Source of the DNA: Burkholderia pseudomultivorans
Lineage (GTDB): Bacteria; Pseudomonadota; Gammaproteobacteria; Burkholderiales; Burkholderiaceae
Direction of reading: 5' to 3'
Assembly: GCF_001718415.1 (NCBI RefSeq)
Contig: NZ_CP013377.1
Span: 248,001-312,000, forward strand
Length of the DNA stretch: 64,000 nt
In this document: positions 45,069 to 54,780 of the stretch, one piece after another
Position numbering within the stretch: position 1 is the first letter of the stretch
Layout of the letters: each line of letters starts with the position of its first letter
Position numbers and translations under genes: made by a program
The notes under the pieces: generated by a model
What the model saw: only the letters and a program-made list of their open reading frames with translations
Told to the model about the DNA's origin: nothing
Databases searched by the model: none

Positions 45069-46613
45069 ATGCGCAACAACCAGCCCGTCACGCAACGCGA
45101 GTTCGATTTGCCCGACGACGCGACGCTGATGTCCACCACCGACGCGGACGGCTACGTCACGTACGCGAATGCGGCCTTTATCCAGGTCAGCGGATATGCC
45201 GGCGAGGAACTCGAAGGTCAGCCGCACAACATCGTGCGTCATCCGGACATGCCGAAGGAAGCGTTCGCCGACATGTGGAGGACGCTGAAGGGCGGCGAGC
45301 CGTGGTCCGCGCTCGTGAAGAACCGCCGCAAGAACGGCGATCACTACTGGGTGCGCGCGAACGCGGTGCCGGTGATGCGCAACGGCCAGCCGCAAGGCTA
45401 CATGTCGGTGCGCACGAAGCCGGCGCGCGACGAGATCGCGGCCGCCGACGCGCTGTATCGCGATTTCCGCGAAGGCAAGGCCGGCCGCCGCCGCTTCCAC
45501 AAGGGGCTGATCGTCCGCACGGGCGTGGCGGGCGTCGTGTCGCTGTTCCAGACGATGTCGGTGCGCGCACGGCTGAACTCGACGCTATGCGTGCTCGCGC
45601 CGGTCGTGATCGGCGCGGGCTGGGCCTGCGGTCTCGGCGGCGGCGCGCTCGCCGCGTTCGCGGCGGCGACGCTCGGCGTGTCGATTGCGGCCGGGTTCTG
45701 GCTCGACGTGCAGATCGCGCGGCCGCTGCGCCAGCTGCACGACCAGGCGCTGAACGTCGCGACCGGCGAGAGCCGGCGCGGCGTGCGGATGAACCGCGTC
45801 GACGAGATCGGCATGACGCTGCGCACGCTCAACCAGCTCGGACTGATGTTCCGCTGGCTCGTCGACGACGTCAGCGAACAGGTGCTCAACGTGCAGCGCG
45901 CGAGCAACGAGATCGCGCAGGGCAACAACGACCTGAGCGCGCGCACCGAGCAGGCCGCGAGCAGCGTGCAGCAGACGGCCGCGTCGATGGCGCAGATGAC
46001 GGCCACCGTGTCGAGCAATGCGGAGACGGCGCAGCAGGCGAACCAGCTGTCGGTGTCGGCGAGCGATGCGGCGCAGCGCGGCGGGCAGGCGGTATCCGAA
46101 GTCGTCGCGACGATGACCGACATCACCGAGAGCTCGCGCAAGATCGCCGACATCATCGGCGTGATCGACGGCATCGCGTTCCAGACCAACATCCTCGCGC
46201 TGAACGCGGCGGTCGAGGCCGCGCGGGCGGGCGATCAGGGGCGCGGGTTCGCGGTCGTCGCCGGCGAGGTGCGCGCGCTGGCGCAGCGCAGCGCGAACGC
46301 GGCGAAGGAGATCAAGACGCTGATCGGCGCGAGCGTCGAGCGGGTCGAGTCGGGCGCGCGGCGCGTCGACGAGGCCGGCCGCACGATGGAGGACATCGTC
46401 GCGCAGGTGAAGCGCGTATCGGATCTGATCGCGGAAATCAGCTCGTCGACGGCCGAGCAGAGTACCGGCGTCGCGCAGGTCGACCAGGCGGTCGTGCACC
46501 TGGACAACATCACGCAGCAGAATGCGGCGCTCGTCGAGCAGAGCGCGGCGGCGTCGGAGAGCCTGAAGCAGCAGGCGACGCGGCTGGTCGATGCGGTGAA
46601 CGTGTTCCGCTGA
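45069..46613 (+). CDS. aer: PAS-containing methyl-accepting chemotaxis protein (Aer-like)
   Basis: The protein is 514 residues long. The N-terminal PAS domain (about 20-125) has the Aer pattern [39 protein letters not shown], expected to bind FAD and sense redox state. A basic juxtamembrane stretch, one or two membrane helices (about 170-205) and a HAMP-like segment follow. The signalling domain contains the conserved hairpin tip, [40 protein letters not shown]. It should drive aerotaxis through CheW/CheA. A sigma-28-type promoter upstream ties it to flagellar class III expression. No other chemotaxis gene is near. Confidence 0.9.
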   Translation: MRNNQPVTQREFDLPDDATLMSTTDADGYVTYANAAFIQVSGYAGEELEGQPHNIVRHPDMPKEAFADMWRTLKGGEPWSALVKNRRKNGDHYWVRANAVPVMRNGQPQGYMSVRTKPARDEIAAADALYRDFREGKAGRRRFHKGLIVRTGVAGVVSLFQTMSVRARLNSTLCVLAPVVIGAGWACGLGGGALAAFAAATLGVSIAAGFWLDVQIARPLRQLHDQALNVATGESRRGVRMNRVDEIGMTLRTLNQLGLMFRWLVDDVSEQVLNVQRASNEIAQGNNDLSARTEQAASSVQQTAASMAQMTATVSSNAETAQQANQLSVSASDAAQRGGQAVSEVVATMTDITESSRKIADIIGVIDGIAFQTNILALNAAVEAARAGDQGRGFAVVAGEVRALAQRSANAAKEIKTLIGASVERVESGARRVDEAGRTMEDIVAQVKRVSDLIAEISSSTAEQSTGVAQVDQAVVHLDNITQQNAALVEQSAAASESLKQQATRLVDAVNVFR

Positions 46614-46667
46614 ACGCGGCAGGAAGGTGACGCGGGCGCGACGGAGAGGGGCGCCGCCCCGCGTCGG

Positions 46668-46725
46668 TGCCGCCCGGTTCCGGCCGGGCGGCAGGGTCCG
46701 TGAACGCGCCCGGCGGGCGGTTCAC
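46668..46725. terminator. Tandem hairpins between convergent genes
   Basis: A perfect 10-bp stem TGCCGCCCGG/CCGGGCGGCA (46668-46693) is followed by a second hairpin with outer arms GTGAAC/GTTCAC (46700-46725). They separate the convergent chemoreceptor and gabD genes. There is no T-run, so they may slow polymerase rather than act as classical terminators. Confidence 0.5.
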
Positions 46726-46738
46726 GCATCCCGAACCG

Positions 46739-48208
46739 TCAGACGGCGAGGCAGAGGTACTTGATCACGACGTAGTCGTCGATGCCGTAGTGCGAGCCTT
46801 CGCGGCCCAGGCCCGACTGCTTGACGCCGCCGAACGGCGCGACTTCGTTCGAGATCAGGCCCGTGTTCACGCCGACCATCCCGTATTCGAGTGCTTCGGC
46901 GACCTTCCACACGCGGCCGATGTCGCGGCTGTAGAAGTACGCGGCGAGGCCGAACTCGGTGTCGTTCGCGAGGCGGATCACCTCGTCGTCGCTGCTGAAC
47001 TTGAACAGCGGCGCGAGCGGGCCGAACGTCTCTTCCTTGGCGACCTTCATCGCCGGCGTGACGCCGGTCAGCACGGTCGGCTCGAAGAAACCGTGGCCGA
47101 GCGCGTGGCGCTTGCCGCCGGTGACGACGGTCGCGCCCTTCGCGAGCGCGTCCTCGATGTGCGCCTCGACCTTCAGCACGGCCGCCTCGTTGATCAGCGG
47201 ACCCTGCGTGACGCCCGGCTCGGTGCCGCGCCCGACCTTCAGCTGGCCGACCGCCGCCGCGAGCTTCTGCGCGAACTGGTCGTACACGGCTTCGTGCACG
47301 TAGAAGCGGTTCGTGCACACGCAGGTCTGGCCGCTGTTGCGGTACTTCGATGCGATCGCGCCCTGCACGGCCGCGTCGAGGTCGGCATCGTCGAACACGA
47401 TGAACGGCGCGTTGCCGCCGAGTTCCAGCGACACCTTCTTGACCGTCGCCGCGCATTGCGACATCAGCAGGCGGCCGACCGGCGTCGAGCCGGTGAACGA
47501 CAGCTTGCGCACGATCGGGTTCGACGTCAGCTCGCCGCCGATCGCCTTCGGGTCGCCGGTGACGACGCTGAACACGCCGGCCGGCACGCCCGCGCGTTCG
47601 GCCAGTACGGCCATCGCGAGCGCCGAGAACGGCGTCGCCTCGGCCGGCTTCACGACGATCGGGCAGCCTGCCGCGAGCGCGGGGCCGACCTTGCGCGTGA
47701 TCATTGCCGCCGGGAAGTTCCACGGCGTGATCGCCGCGCACACGCCGATCGCTTCCTTCGTCACGACGATGCGCTTGTCGCTCGCCGGAGTCGGGATCGT
47801 GTCGCCGTACACGCGCTTGCCTTCCTCGGCGAACCACTCGAGGAACGACGCGGCATAGCCGATCTCGCCCTTCGCCTCGGCGAGCGACTTGCCCTGCTCG
47901 GTCGTGAGGATCAGCGCGAGGTCGTCGGCGTTTTCCATCATCAGGTCGTGCCACTTGCGCAGGATGACCGCGCGTTCCTTCGCGGTCTTCTTGCGCCACG
48001 CCGGCCACGCGGCGTTCGCGGCTTCGATCGCGTGGCGCGTCTCGGCCGCGCCCATCGCCGGCACGGTGCCGAGCAGGCCGCCCGTCGCCGGGTTGCGGAC
48101 CTCGAACGTCTCGCCGTTCGCCGCGCCTTGCCATTCGCCGTTGACGTACGCCTGCTGGCGGAACAGCGAAGGATCTTTCAGTGCCAGGGTTTCTTGAACA
48201 GTGCTCAT
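46739..48208 (-). CDS. gabD: Succinate-semialdehyde dehydrogenase (NADP)
   Basis: This 489-residue dehydrogenase oxidises succinate semialdehyde to succinate, the second step of GABA use. Landmarks are ITPWNFPAAMITRKVGPALAAGC, the base in LELGGNAPFIVFDDADLD and the catalytic Cys in YRNSGQTCVCTNRF, a double-cysteine form typical of GabD. The C-terminus GREGSHYGIDDYVVIKYLC is also characteristic. It lies 76 bp downstream of gabT on the same strand. The start MSTVQETLALKD is chosen over an upstream basic reading. Confidence 0.94.
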   Translation of the reverse strand: MSTVQETLALKDPSLFRQQAYVNGEWQGAANGETFEVRNPATGGLLGTVPAMGAAETRHAIEAANAAWPAWRKKTAKERAVILRKWHDLMMENADDLALILTTEQGKSLAEAKGEIGYAASFLEWFAEEGKRVYGDTIPTPASDKRIVVTKEAIGVCAAITPWNFPAAMITRKVGPALAAGCPIVVKPAEATPFSALAMAVLAERAGVPAGVFSVVTGDPKAIGGELTSNPIVRKLSFTGSTPVGRLLMSQCAATVKKVSLELGGNAPFIVFDDADLDAAVQGAIASKYRNSGQTCVCTNRFYVHEAVYDQFAQKLAAAVGQLKVGRGTEPGVTQGPLINEAAVLKVEAHIEDALAKGATVVTGGKRHALGHGFFEPTVLTGVTPAMKVAKEETFGPLAPLFKFSSDDEVIRLANDTEFGLAAYFYSRDIGRVWKVAEALEYGMVGVNTGLISNEVAPFGGVKQSGLGREGSHYGIDDYVVIKYLCLAV

Positions 48209-48284
48209 TCCGGTACCTGCTGTGAAGATGAAACGGCCGCCGCCGTCTTCACGACGGCGGCGGCGCATTCGGTTGACGGGGAAC

Positions 48285-49574
48285 TCAGGCCGGCACGCCG
48301 ACCGTTTCCTTCAGCACTTCCTCGAGGATCGCGAGCGCTTCGTCGAACACGGCTTGCGGGATCGTCAGCGGGAACAGGAAGCGCACGACGTTCGAGTACA
48401 CGCCGCAGACCAGCAGCAGCAGGCCGCGCTCGAGCGCACGCGCCTGCACGCGCTTCGTGAATTCGGCGTCCGGCTCGCCGGTGCCCGGCTTCATGAACTC
48501 GACCGCGATCATCGCGCCCGGGCCGCGCACGTCGGCGATCTGCGGCACGTCGGCCTGCAGCGCGTTCAGCTTCGCCTTCAGCACGTCGCCGAGCTGCGTC
48601 GCGCGCTCGCACAGCTTCTCTTCGTCGATGATGTCGAGCACCGCGTGCGCCGACGCGACCGCCAGCGGGTTGCCCGCGTAGGTGCCGCCGAGACCGCCGG
48701 GCGCGGCCGCGTCCATCACGTCCGCACGGCCGACGACGCCCGACAGCGGCATGCCGCCCGCGAGGCTCTTCGCCATCGTGATCAGGTCGGCCAGCACGTC
48801 GTAGTGCTGCATCGCGAACAGCTTGCCGGTACGCGCGAAGCCCGTCTGCACTTCGTCGGCGATCAGCAGGATGCCGTGCTCGTTACAGATCTTGCGCAGC
48901 GCACGCACGAACTCGGCCGGCGCCGGGTTGAAGCCGCCTTCGCCCTGCACCGGTTCGAAGATGATCGCGGCGACGCGCTTCGGATCGATGTCGGCCTTGA
49001 ACAGCATCTCGATCGCCTTGATCGAGTCGGCGGTCGTCACGCCGTGCACGGCGTTCGGGTACGGCGCGTGGAACACGTCGCCCGGGAACGGGCCGAAGTT
49101 CAGCTTGTACGGCGCGACCTTGCCGGTCAGCGCCATGCCCATCATCGTGCGGCCGTGGAAGCCGCCCGAGAACGCGATGACGCCCGGACGGCCGGTTGCC
49201 GCGCGCGCGATCTTGATCGCGTTTTCGACGGCTTCGGCGCCGGTCGTGAAGAACGCGGTCTTTTTCGGGAAGTCGCCCGGCGCGCGTTCGTTGATCTTCT
49301 CGGCCAGCTCGACGTACGACGCGTACGGGACGATCTGGTAGGCGGTGTGCGTGAAGTTGTTCAGTTGCTCCGAGATCGCCTTGACGATCTTCGGGTGGCG
49401 GTGGCCGGTGTTCAACACCGCGATGCCGGCGGCGAAATCGATGAAGCGGCGGCCTTCGACGTCCCACAGCTCCGCGTTCTCGGCGCGGGCGGCGTAGAAG
49501 TCGCACATCACTCCGACGCCGCGCGGGGTGGCGGCGTTCTTGCGGGCCAGCAGGTCGGCATTCTTCACGGTCAT
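48285..49574 (-). CDS. gabT: 4-aminobutyrate-2-oxoglutarate transaminase
   Basis: This 429-residue class III aminotransferase moves the GABA amino group to 2-oxoglutarate, giving succinate semialdehyde and glutamate. The family is shown by FIDFAAGIAVLNTGHRHPKIV, FFTTGAEAVENAIKIARAATGRPGVIAF, the Asp-containing ILLIADEVQTGFARTG and the PLP Lys in TMAKSLAGGMPLSGVVG. AAGGAGATGACC precedes the ATG. It is the first gene of the gab operon and is divergent from the MocR regulator 120 bp away. Confidence 0.94.
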   Translation of the reverse strand: MTVKNADLLARKNAATPRGVGVMCDFYAARAENAELWDVEGRRFIDFAAGIAVLNTGHRHPKIVKAISEQLNNFTHTAYQIVPYASYVELAEKINERAPGDFPKKTAFFTTGAEAVENAIKIARAATGRPGVIAFSGGFHGRTMMGMALTGKVAPYKLNFGPFPGDVFHAPYPNAVHGVTTADSIKAIEMLFKADIDPKRVAAIIFEPVQGEGGFNPAPAEFVRALRKICNEHGILLIADEVQTGFARTGKLFAMQHYDVLADLITMAKSLAGGMPLSGVVGRADVMDAAAPGGLGGTYAGNPLAVASAHAVLDIIDEEKLCERATQLGDVLKAKLNALQADVPQIADVRGPGAMIAVEFMKPGTGEPDAEFTKRVQARALERGLLLLVCGVYSNVVRFLFPLTIPQAVFDEALAILEEVLKETVGVPA

Positions 49575-49648
49575 CTCCTTGATGTTCTTTCCGGTGAGTA
49601 GGGATTCGGGCGCCTCGGCAGCCCATGGAGGCGACTATAATCACATTT

Positions 49649-49667
49649 GGCTCTGACAATCAGAGCC
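49649..49667. promoter_or_regulatory. Operator-like palindrome between gabT and the MocR gene
   Basis: A perfect repeat GGCTCTGA-CAA-TCAGAGCC lies 8 bp after a TATAAT (49636-49641) that could be the regulator's -10 box, so it would cover the transcription start. A near copy of one half, TCAGGAGCC, follows at about 49682-49690. It is the best candidate for the MocR-family binding site. Confidence 0.6.
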
Positions 49668-49694
49668 ATTTCAATAAATAATCAGGAGCCAATC

Positions 49695-51206
49695 ATGCGC
49701 GCAAGCGTGTTGTCGGACTGGCTGGCGCAGCGCCTCGTGCGCGGCGGCGCGCAGCCGATCTACCGGCAGCTTCACCGGCTGCTGCAGCAGGCGATCCTGT
49801 CGCGCGAGCTGCCGGCCGGCACGCGCGTGCCGTCGTCGCGGCTGCTGGCGGCCGAGCTCGGGATCGCGCGCAACACGGTGACGCAGGTTTACGAACAGCT
49901 TGCGCTCGAGGGCTACGTGCACTCGGCGACCGGGCGCGGCACCTTCGTCGCCGACAGCGCGCCGGACGAGATCGTCGGCGCGCCGCCCGACGCGGCCCTG
50001 CGGCCGGCGGCGGCCGTGACGCCGGCCGCGCGGCCGCTGTCCGCGCGCGGCACGCGGCTCGTCGAGGGGGCGGGCGTGTCGAAGCGGCAGGGCGGCGCGT
50101 TCATGCCGGGCGTGCCCGACGTGTCGCGGTTTCCGGCGCGCGTCTGGACGCGGCTGCACAACAAGTACTGGCGCCGGCTGCGTCCCGACCTGCTGACCTA
50201 TGCGCCGGGCGGCGGCCTCGCGCTGCTGCGCGAGGCGCTGGCCGACTACCTGCGCACGTCGCGCTCGGTGCGCTGCACGCCCGAGCAGATCGTGATCACG
50301 ACCGGGATCCATCAGTCGATCGACCTCGCGGTGCGGCTGCTGACCGATCCGGGCGATGCGATCTGGACCGAGGACCCGTGCTATTGGGGCGTGCGCAGCG
50401 TGCTGAACGTGTCGGGCCTGACGACGCGGCCGATCCCGGTCGACGAGGAGGGAATCGCGCCGTCGGCCGCCGATCTCGCCGAGCCGCCGAAGCTGATGCT
50501 CGTCACGCCGTCGCACCAGTATCCGCTCGGGATGGTGATGAGCCTCGCGCGGCGGCGGATGCTGCTCGAATATGCGCGCCAGCACGGCTGCTGGATCATC
50601 GAGGACGATTACGACAGCGAGTTCCGCTACGGCAGCCGGCCGCTCGCGTCGCTGCAGGGCCTCGACACGTCGGGGCAGGTGATCTACGTCGGCAGTTTCG
50701 GCAAGACGCTGTTTCCGGGGCTGCGGGTCGGCTACCTGGTCGCGCCGGAACCGCTCGCGGAAAGCTTCGCGACCGCGAGCGCCGAGCTGTATCGCGAAGG
50801 GCAGCTGCTGCAGCAGGCGGTGCTCGCGGAATTCATCGCGGAAGGGCATTTCGTGTCGCATATCCGCAAGATGCGCACGCTGTACGGGCAGCGCCGCGAG
50901 GTGCTGCTCGATGCGGTCGCGCGCCGCTACGGCGATGCGCTGCACGCGCTCGGCAGCGATGCGGGGCTGCATCTCGTCACGCGGCTGCCGGACGGCGTCG
51001 ACGATCGCGCCGTCGCGCAGGCCGCGCTCGAGCGCAATATCGTCGTGCGGCCGCTGTCCGGTTACTACGCGGAGCGCGAGCGCGCGGCGTCGGGGCTGCT
51101 GCTCGGTTATGCGTGCGTGCCGGAGGACGAGATCCCGACGGCGTTCGCGACGCTCGCCGAGGCCATCGACGAGCGGGCGTTCGGCGCGGCGGTCGAGGCG
51201 GCCTGA
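49695..51206 (+). CDS. gabR: MocR-family regulator (GntR HTH-aminotransferase fusion), GabR-like
   Basis: The protein is 503 residues long. The N-terminal GntR domain (about 13-80) reads QPIYRQLHRLLQQAILSRELPAGTRVPSSRLLAAELGIARNTVTQVYEQL. The C-terminal part is a type I aminotransferase fold with the PLP Lys in YVGSFGKTLFPGLRVGYLV and the GIHQSIDLAVRLL and YDSEFRY segments. It senses GABA or another amine by aldimine exchange with PLP and controls gabTD. The CAGGAG site and the length fit the start. Symbol assigned by position and architecture. Confidence 0.88.
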   Translation: MRASVLSDWLAQRLVRGGAQPIYRQLHRLLQQAILSRELPAGTRVPSSRLLAAELGIARNTVTQVYEQLALEGYVHSATGRGTFVADSAPDEIVGAPPDAALRPAAAVTPAARPLSARGTRLVEGAGVSKRQGGAFMPGVPDVSRFPARVWTRLHNKYWRRLRPDLLTYAPGGGLALLREALADYLRTSRSVRCTPEQIVITTGIHQSIDLAVRLLTDPGDAIWTEDPCYWGVRSVLNVSGLTTRPIPVDEEGIAPSAADLAEPPKLMLVTPSHQYPLGMVMSLARRRMLLEYARQHGCWIIEDDYDSEFRYGSRPLASLQGLDTSGQVIYVGSFGKTLFPGLRVGYLVAPEPLAESFATASAELYREGQLLQQAVLAEFIAEGHFVSHIRKMRTLYGQRREVLLDAVARRYGDALHALGSDAGLHLVTRLPDGVDDRAVAQAALERNIVVRPLSGYYAERERAASGLLLGYACVPEDEIPTAFATLAEAIDERAFGAAVEAA

Positions 51207-51279
51207 ACGGTGGAGCGGGTGGCGGCATCGCGCTGCGATGCGCGCTGCCGGGCGTGCGCGTCCCGCCGTCCCGCGAAGC

Positions 51280-52803
51280 TCAATACCCGATCCACACCGC
51301 GAACGTCAGCACGGCGCACGACAGCGCGAACAGCGTCAGGAACAGCGGCAGTACGAAGCGGATCCACGCGCCGAAATCGACGCGCGCGGTCGCGAGATAC
51401 GCGAGCAGCATCCCCGACGTCGGCGTGACGAGGTTCGTCAGGCCGCCGCCGAGCACGAACGCGAGCACCGACGTCTGGCCGCTCACGCCCGACAGCTGCG
51501 CGATCGGCCCGATGATCGGCATGCTGACCGCGGCCTTGCCCGAGACCGACGGAATGAACACGTCGAGCACCATCTGCACGCCCATCAGCCCGTTTGCGAC
51601 CCACACGGGCGACTGGCCGTCCGCGAGGCGCGTGAAGAAGTGGATCAGCGTGTCGAGCACGAGGCTGTTCTGCAGCAGCAGTTCGACCGACGCCGCGAGC
51701 CCCATCAGCAGCGCCGCGAGGATCATGTTCTTCATCCCGTCGACGAACGCATCGGCCGCGCTGCGCGAGTCGAGCCTGCCGATCACGGCCGTCACGATGC
51801 TCACGAACGCATAGAACGCCGCCAGCTCGATGTTGCCCCACTTCAGCTCGCGCGTGCCATAGATCAGCATCGCGACGGCCGCCGCGAATACGGCCAGCGT
51901 CGCCTTGTGGCGCAGCGACAGTTTCGCGACCGCGGGCGCAGCGTGGCCGACGGCGGTCTGCCCGGCGCGATAGCCGGTGCGGCGCACGTAGCGCAGCAGG
52001 TACAGGATGCCGATCGTCAGGAACACGACGAACACGGCCGCGCGCAGCGCGACGCCGCTGAACAGCGGCACGCCGACGAGCGGCTGCGCGACGGCCAGCG
52101 CAAGCGGGTTCGTGACCGACGCGATATAGCCGATCTTCGCGGCGAGCGCGACCAGCGCGACCGCGAACAGGTCGGACAGGCCGAGGCGCCGCGCGATCAC
52201 GACGACCATCGGAATGATCACGAGGTACTCGGAGATGAAGCCGAGCAGCGTGCTGCCGAGCCCGATCAGGATCATCAGCAGCGGCGTGAGCAGATACGCG
52301 TTGTTGCCGGTGAGCTGCAGCAGCCGGTCGATGCCCGCGTCGACCACGCCGGTGCGGCGCATCACGCCGAACATCCCGCCGACGAACATCACCATCACGA
52401 TCAGCGGCGCGTTCTTCAGCAATCCTTCCGGAATCGCGACGAACGCCGACACGAGGCTCGCGGGCATCGCCCGCGCGGGCGTGCTGTGGCTGACGGCCGG
52501 CGCGACGAGCGTCGCGAGCGCGGCAGTTTTCGGTACCACGTGATAGGTGCCCGGCACGACGAGCCGGCCGTTGCGCTCGAAGCGGCCGGAGTCGACGATC
52601 CACGTGAGCGCGATCGCGACGGCGAGCACCCACAGCATCATCACGACCGGGTGCAGCATCCTGCCGTGTGGATGCGGCGCGCGGCCGATTGCGTGGTCGG
52701 TTGCGGCGTCGCTCGCGTCGCGGGGCGATGCATCGGCCGGGGCTGCGGGCGCGGCGGCGTCGGCGGCGCGTGCGCCGGTCGGGTTCGGGGAAGCGGCGGA
52801 CAT
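51280..52803 (-). CDS. YfcC-family (DcuC-like) transporter
   Basis: This 507-residue protein has about 12 membrane helices after a 45-residue Ala/Pro-rich cytoplasmic tail. GGMFGVMRRTGVVDAGIDRLLQL, LGFISEYLVIIPMVVVIARRLG and VTNPLALAVAQPLVG are typical for the YfcC/C4-dicarboxylate anaerobic carrier superfamily; the C-terminal part includes PSVSGKAAVSMPIIGPIAQLSGVSGQ. These are often annotated as arginine/ornithine or basic amino acid transporters. It is the last gene of the three-gene cluster with an IclR regulator and an N-formylglutamate amidohydrolase, so an N-acylated or dicarboxylic amino acid is a fair guess. Confidence 0.87.
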   Translation of the reverse strand: MSAASPNPTGARAADAAAPAAPADASPRDASDAATDHAIGRAPHPHGRMLHPVVMMLWVLAVAIALTWIVDSGRFERNGRLVVPGTYHVVPKTAALATLVAPAVSHSTPARAMPASLVSAFVAIPEGLLKNAPLIVMVMFVGGMFGVMRRTGVVDAGIDRLLQLTGNNAYLLTPLLMILIGLGSTLLGFISEYLVIIPMVVVIARRLGLSDLFAVALVALAAKIGYIASVTNPLALAVAQPLVGVPLFSGVALRAAVFVVFLTIGILYLLRYVRRTGYRAGQTAVGHAAPAVAKLSLRHKATLAVFAAAVAMLIYGTRELKWGNIELAAFYAFVSIVTAVIGRLDSRSAADAFVDGMKNMILAALLMGLAASVELLLQNSLVLDTLIHFFTRLADGQSPVWVANGLMGVQMVLDVFIPSVSGKAAVSMPIIGPIAQLSGVSGQTSVLAFVLGGGLTNLVTPTSGMLLAYLATARVDFGAWIRFVLPLFLTLFALSCAVLTFAVWIGY

Positions 52804-52833
52804 CGGGTCCTCGTCGGTGAAGGAAGCGGGCCG

Positions 52834-53607
52834 TCAGGCCGGTTGCAGCGCGGCGCGCGCCGGGACGTAGCCGAGTTCGGCGGAAATCGCGTGACTGCAC
52901 GCCTGGAGGCGTTCGAGATAGTCGGGGATGTCGGCGTGGCTCACGCGCACTTCGGGGCCCGTCACGCTGACCGACGCGACCGTCGCACCCGTCAGGTCGC
53001 GCACCGGCACCGCGATCCCGACCGCGCCGGGCGTCACCTCGCCGCTGCTCACCGCATAGCCTTTGCGCGCGACCGCGTCGAGCTCGCCGGCGAGCTTCGG
53101 TGCGTCGTCCGCGCGCCCGGTCTTGCGCAGCTGCGCGAGATAGTCGTCGCGCACCGCGTCGGGCGCGAACGCGAGCAGCACCTTGCCCGATGCGCCGAAG
53201 TGGATCGGCCGGCGGTTACCGACCGCGCCGACCGTGCGCACCGCGTGCGTCGTCTCGCAGCGCGCGACGCACACCGATTCGAGCCCTTCGCGCACGCGCA
53301 GCACGATGGTCTCGTTGATCGCCTGGTTGAGCGCGAGCATGTGCCGATGCGCGGCGCGCACGAGCGCATTCTGCTGCGAGGCGGCCACGCCGATCACGAA
53401 CGCCTGCGGGCCGAGCGCATAGGTGGACGTGCGCGGGTCCTGCACGACGAAGCGATGCAGCTCGAGCGTGCACAGCATCCGGTACGTGCGCGACTTGTTG
53501 ATGCCGAGTTGCGACGCGAGTTCGGTGACGCCGAGATTCGGATGCTCGGCCACGTAGGTCAGCAGTTTGAGCGCGCTGTCGACGGCGTCGACGATGTAGG
53601 TCGTCAT
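52834..53607 (-). CDS. IclR-family regulator of the formylglutamate cluster
   Basis: This 257-residue protein has a winged HTH with GVTELASQLGINKSRTYRMLCTLELHRFV and an effector domain with NETIVLRVREGLESVCVARCE and HFGASGKVLLAF. Its ATG overlaps the amidohydrolase stop by four bases, so the two are translationally coupled. The 17-base palindromes in the divergent promoter at 54550-54797 are likely its binding sites and would tie the porin, amidohydrolase and transporter into one regulon. The effector is unknown, perhaps N-formylglutamate. Confidence 0.88.
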   Translation of the reverse strand: MTTYIVDAVDSALKLLTYVAEHPNLGVTELASQLGINKSRTYRMLCTLELHRFVVQDPRTSTYALGPQAFVIGVAASQQNALVRAAHRHMLALNQAINETIVLRVREGLESVCVARCETTHAVRTVGAVGNRRPIHFGASGKVLLAFAPDAVRDDYLAQLRKTGRADDAPKLAGELDAVARKGYAVSSGEVTPGAVGIAVPVRDLTGATVASVSVTGPEVRVSHADIPDYLERLQACSHAISAELGYVPARAALQPA

Positions 53608-54503
53608 GCGAGGTCTCCCTGCGGCGCGATGCGCGCGCGCACGTAGTCGGCGAGCGCGTCGAGGTACGCGTCGACCGAGCGCTTCAGCGTGGCGAAGCCC
53701 GCGTGCTGCGTGAAGGCGGCTTCGTCCATGTAGAGCGCGCGATTGAATTCGATCTGGATGCTGTGCCGCTGCCGCGCCGGATCGGCGAGCGCGGTCAGCA
53801 GGTCGCCGCCCTGGTACGGATCGTTGACCTGCACGCGATAGCCGGCGCGTGCGAACCACTGCGCGGTCCACGCGGTGAACGCGGGATCGGCGCTCGTGCC
53901 GCGCCGGTCGCTGACGACGACGTCCGGCCGCAGCGCGCCCGCGTCGACGTTCATCGCGTTGCCGCGCGATTTCATCGAATGGCAGTCGATGTGCCACAGC
54001 GCGCCGTGCGCCGCATGCAGCGGCTCGGCCGCGCCGGCGAGCGCGCGACGGTAGGGCAGGTAGTACGCGTCGATGCGGTGGCGCACTTCGGCGAGCGACA
54101 GCTTGCGGTCGTAGAGCGGCACGCCCGGCAGCGCGTCGCGCCGGATCAGCCCCATCCCGCGCAGCGTGTACGGCTGCGGCGCCAGCGGCTCGGGCCACGG
54201 CTCGGCCAGCAGCGTCGCATCGATGTCGGTCGCCGCGCGGTTCGGGTCGATGTAGGCGCGCGGAAACGTCGCGCCGATCAGCGTGGCGCCGCGCGCGGGC
54301 GCGCCGGCCCACAGCGCGTCGACGAACGCGTCCCAGCTCGTGCGGATCGCGCCGTCCGGCGCGACCGGGGCGAAATCGGGCGGATACGCGATGCCGCTGT
54401 GCGGCGAGTCGACGACGATCGGCAGCGCGGGCGCGCTCGGCGCGGCGACGAAACAGGCAGGCAGTGCGCCGCCGCTCGCGTTGTTGCAATTAAACGTCAG
54501 CAT
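53604..54503 (-). CDS. N-formylglutamate amidohydrolase-family enzyme
   Basis: This 299-residue zinc hydrolase has the HutG/PF05013 pattern: IVVDSPHSGIAYPPDF (metal ligand His), ADTDID-like ATDIDATLLAEP, YLPYRRALAGAAEPLHAAHGALWHIDCHSMKS, and IQIEFNRALYMDEAA. The family hydrolyses N-formylglutamate to formate and glutamate in histidine use, but broader members act on other N-formyl or N-acyl amino acids. No hutH/U/I genes are near, so histidine degradation is not implied. It is first in the cluster, divergent from the porin, 348 bp away. Confidence 0.85.
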   Translation of the reverse strand: MLTFNCNNASGGALPACFVAAPSAPALPIVVDSPHSGIAYPPDFAPVAPDGAIRTSWDAFVDALWAGAPARGATLIGATFPRAYIDPNRAATDIDATLLAEPWPEPLAPQPYTLRGMGLIRRDALPGVPLYDRKLSLAEVRHRIDAYYLPYRRALAGAAEPLHAAHGALWHIDCHSMKSRGNAMNVDAGALRPDVVVSDRRGTSADPAFTAWTAQWFARAGYRVQVNDPYQGGDLLTALADPARQRHSIQIEFNRALYMDEAAFTQHAGFATLKRSVDAYLDALADYVRARIAPQGDLA

Positions 54504-54549
54504 AGGGATCAGGTTCTTTACCTAGTTTCTCGACGTGTCTCGTCCGGTC

Positions 54550-54566
54550 GTTTTAATCATTAAAAC
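54550..54566. promoter_or_regulatory. 17-bp palindrome site 1 (before the amidohydrolase)
   Basis: GTTTTAAT-C-ATTAAAAC is a perfect 17-base palindrome 47 bp upstream of the amidohydrolase start. It shares the form GTTTTAWTCAWTAAAAC with site 3. Confidence 0.75.
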
Positions 54567-54671
54567 ATCGTATCAATATTTCACAACGGCAGAAAATCGC
54601 GGTCAAGGGATTTTTTCGGCGTCGCGATTGAGTCGCAAGATCGGCCGCTAACCCTTGTATATATTGGGTTT

Positions 54672-54688
54672 GTTTCATTCACCGAAAC
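54672..54688. promoter_or_regulatory. 17-bp palindrome site 2 (degenerate, central)
   Basis: GTTTCATTCACCGAAAC keeps the outer GTTT/AAAC arms and the central ATTCA of the two perfect sites, matching their consensus at about 12 of 17 positions. It lies roughly midway between the divergent genes. Confidence 0.5.
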
Positions 54689-54780
54689 GGCGGCGAAACA
54701 CGCTGGTTTCATCAGTCTGCGGGTATTTTTGTCGCGCCTTGACGCATAAAACTCCGTAAATCGACAATTAATAAGACGAT

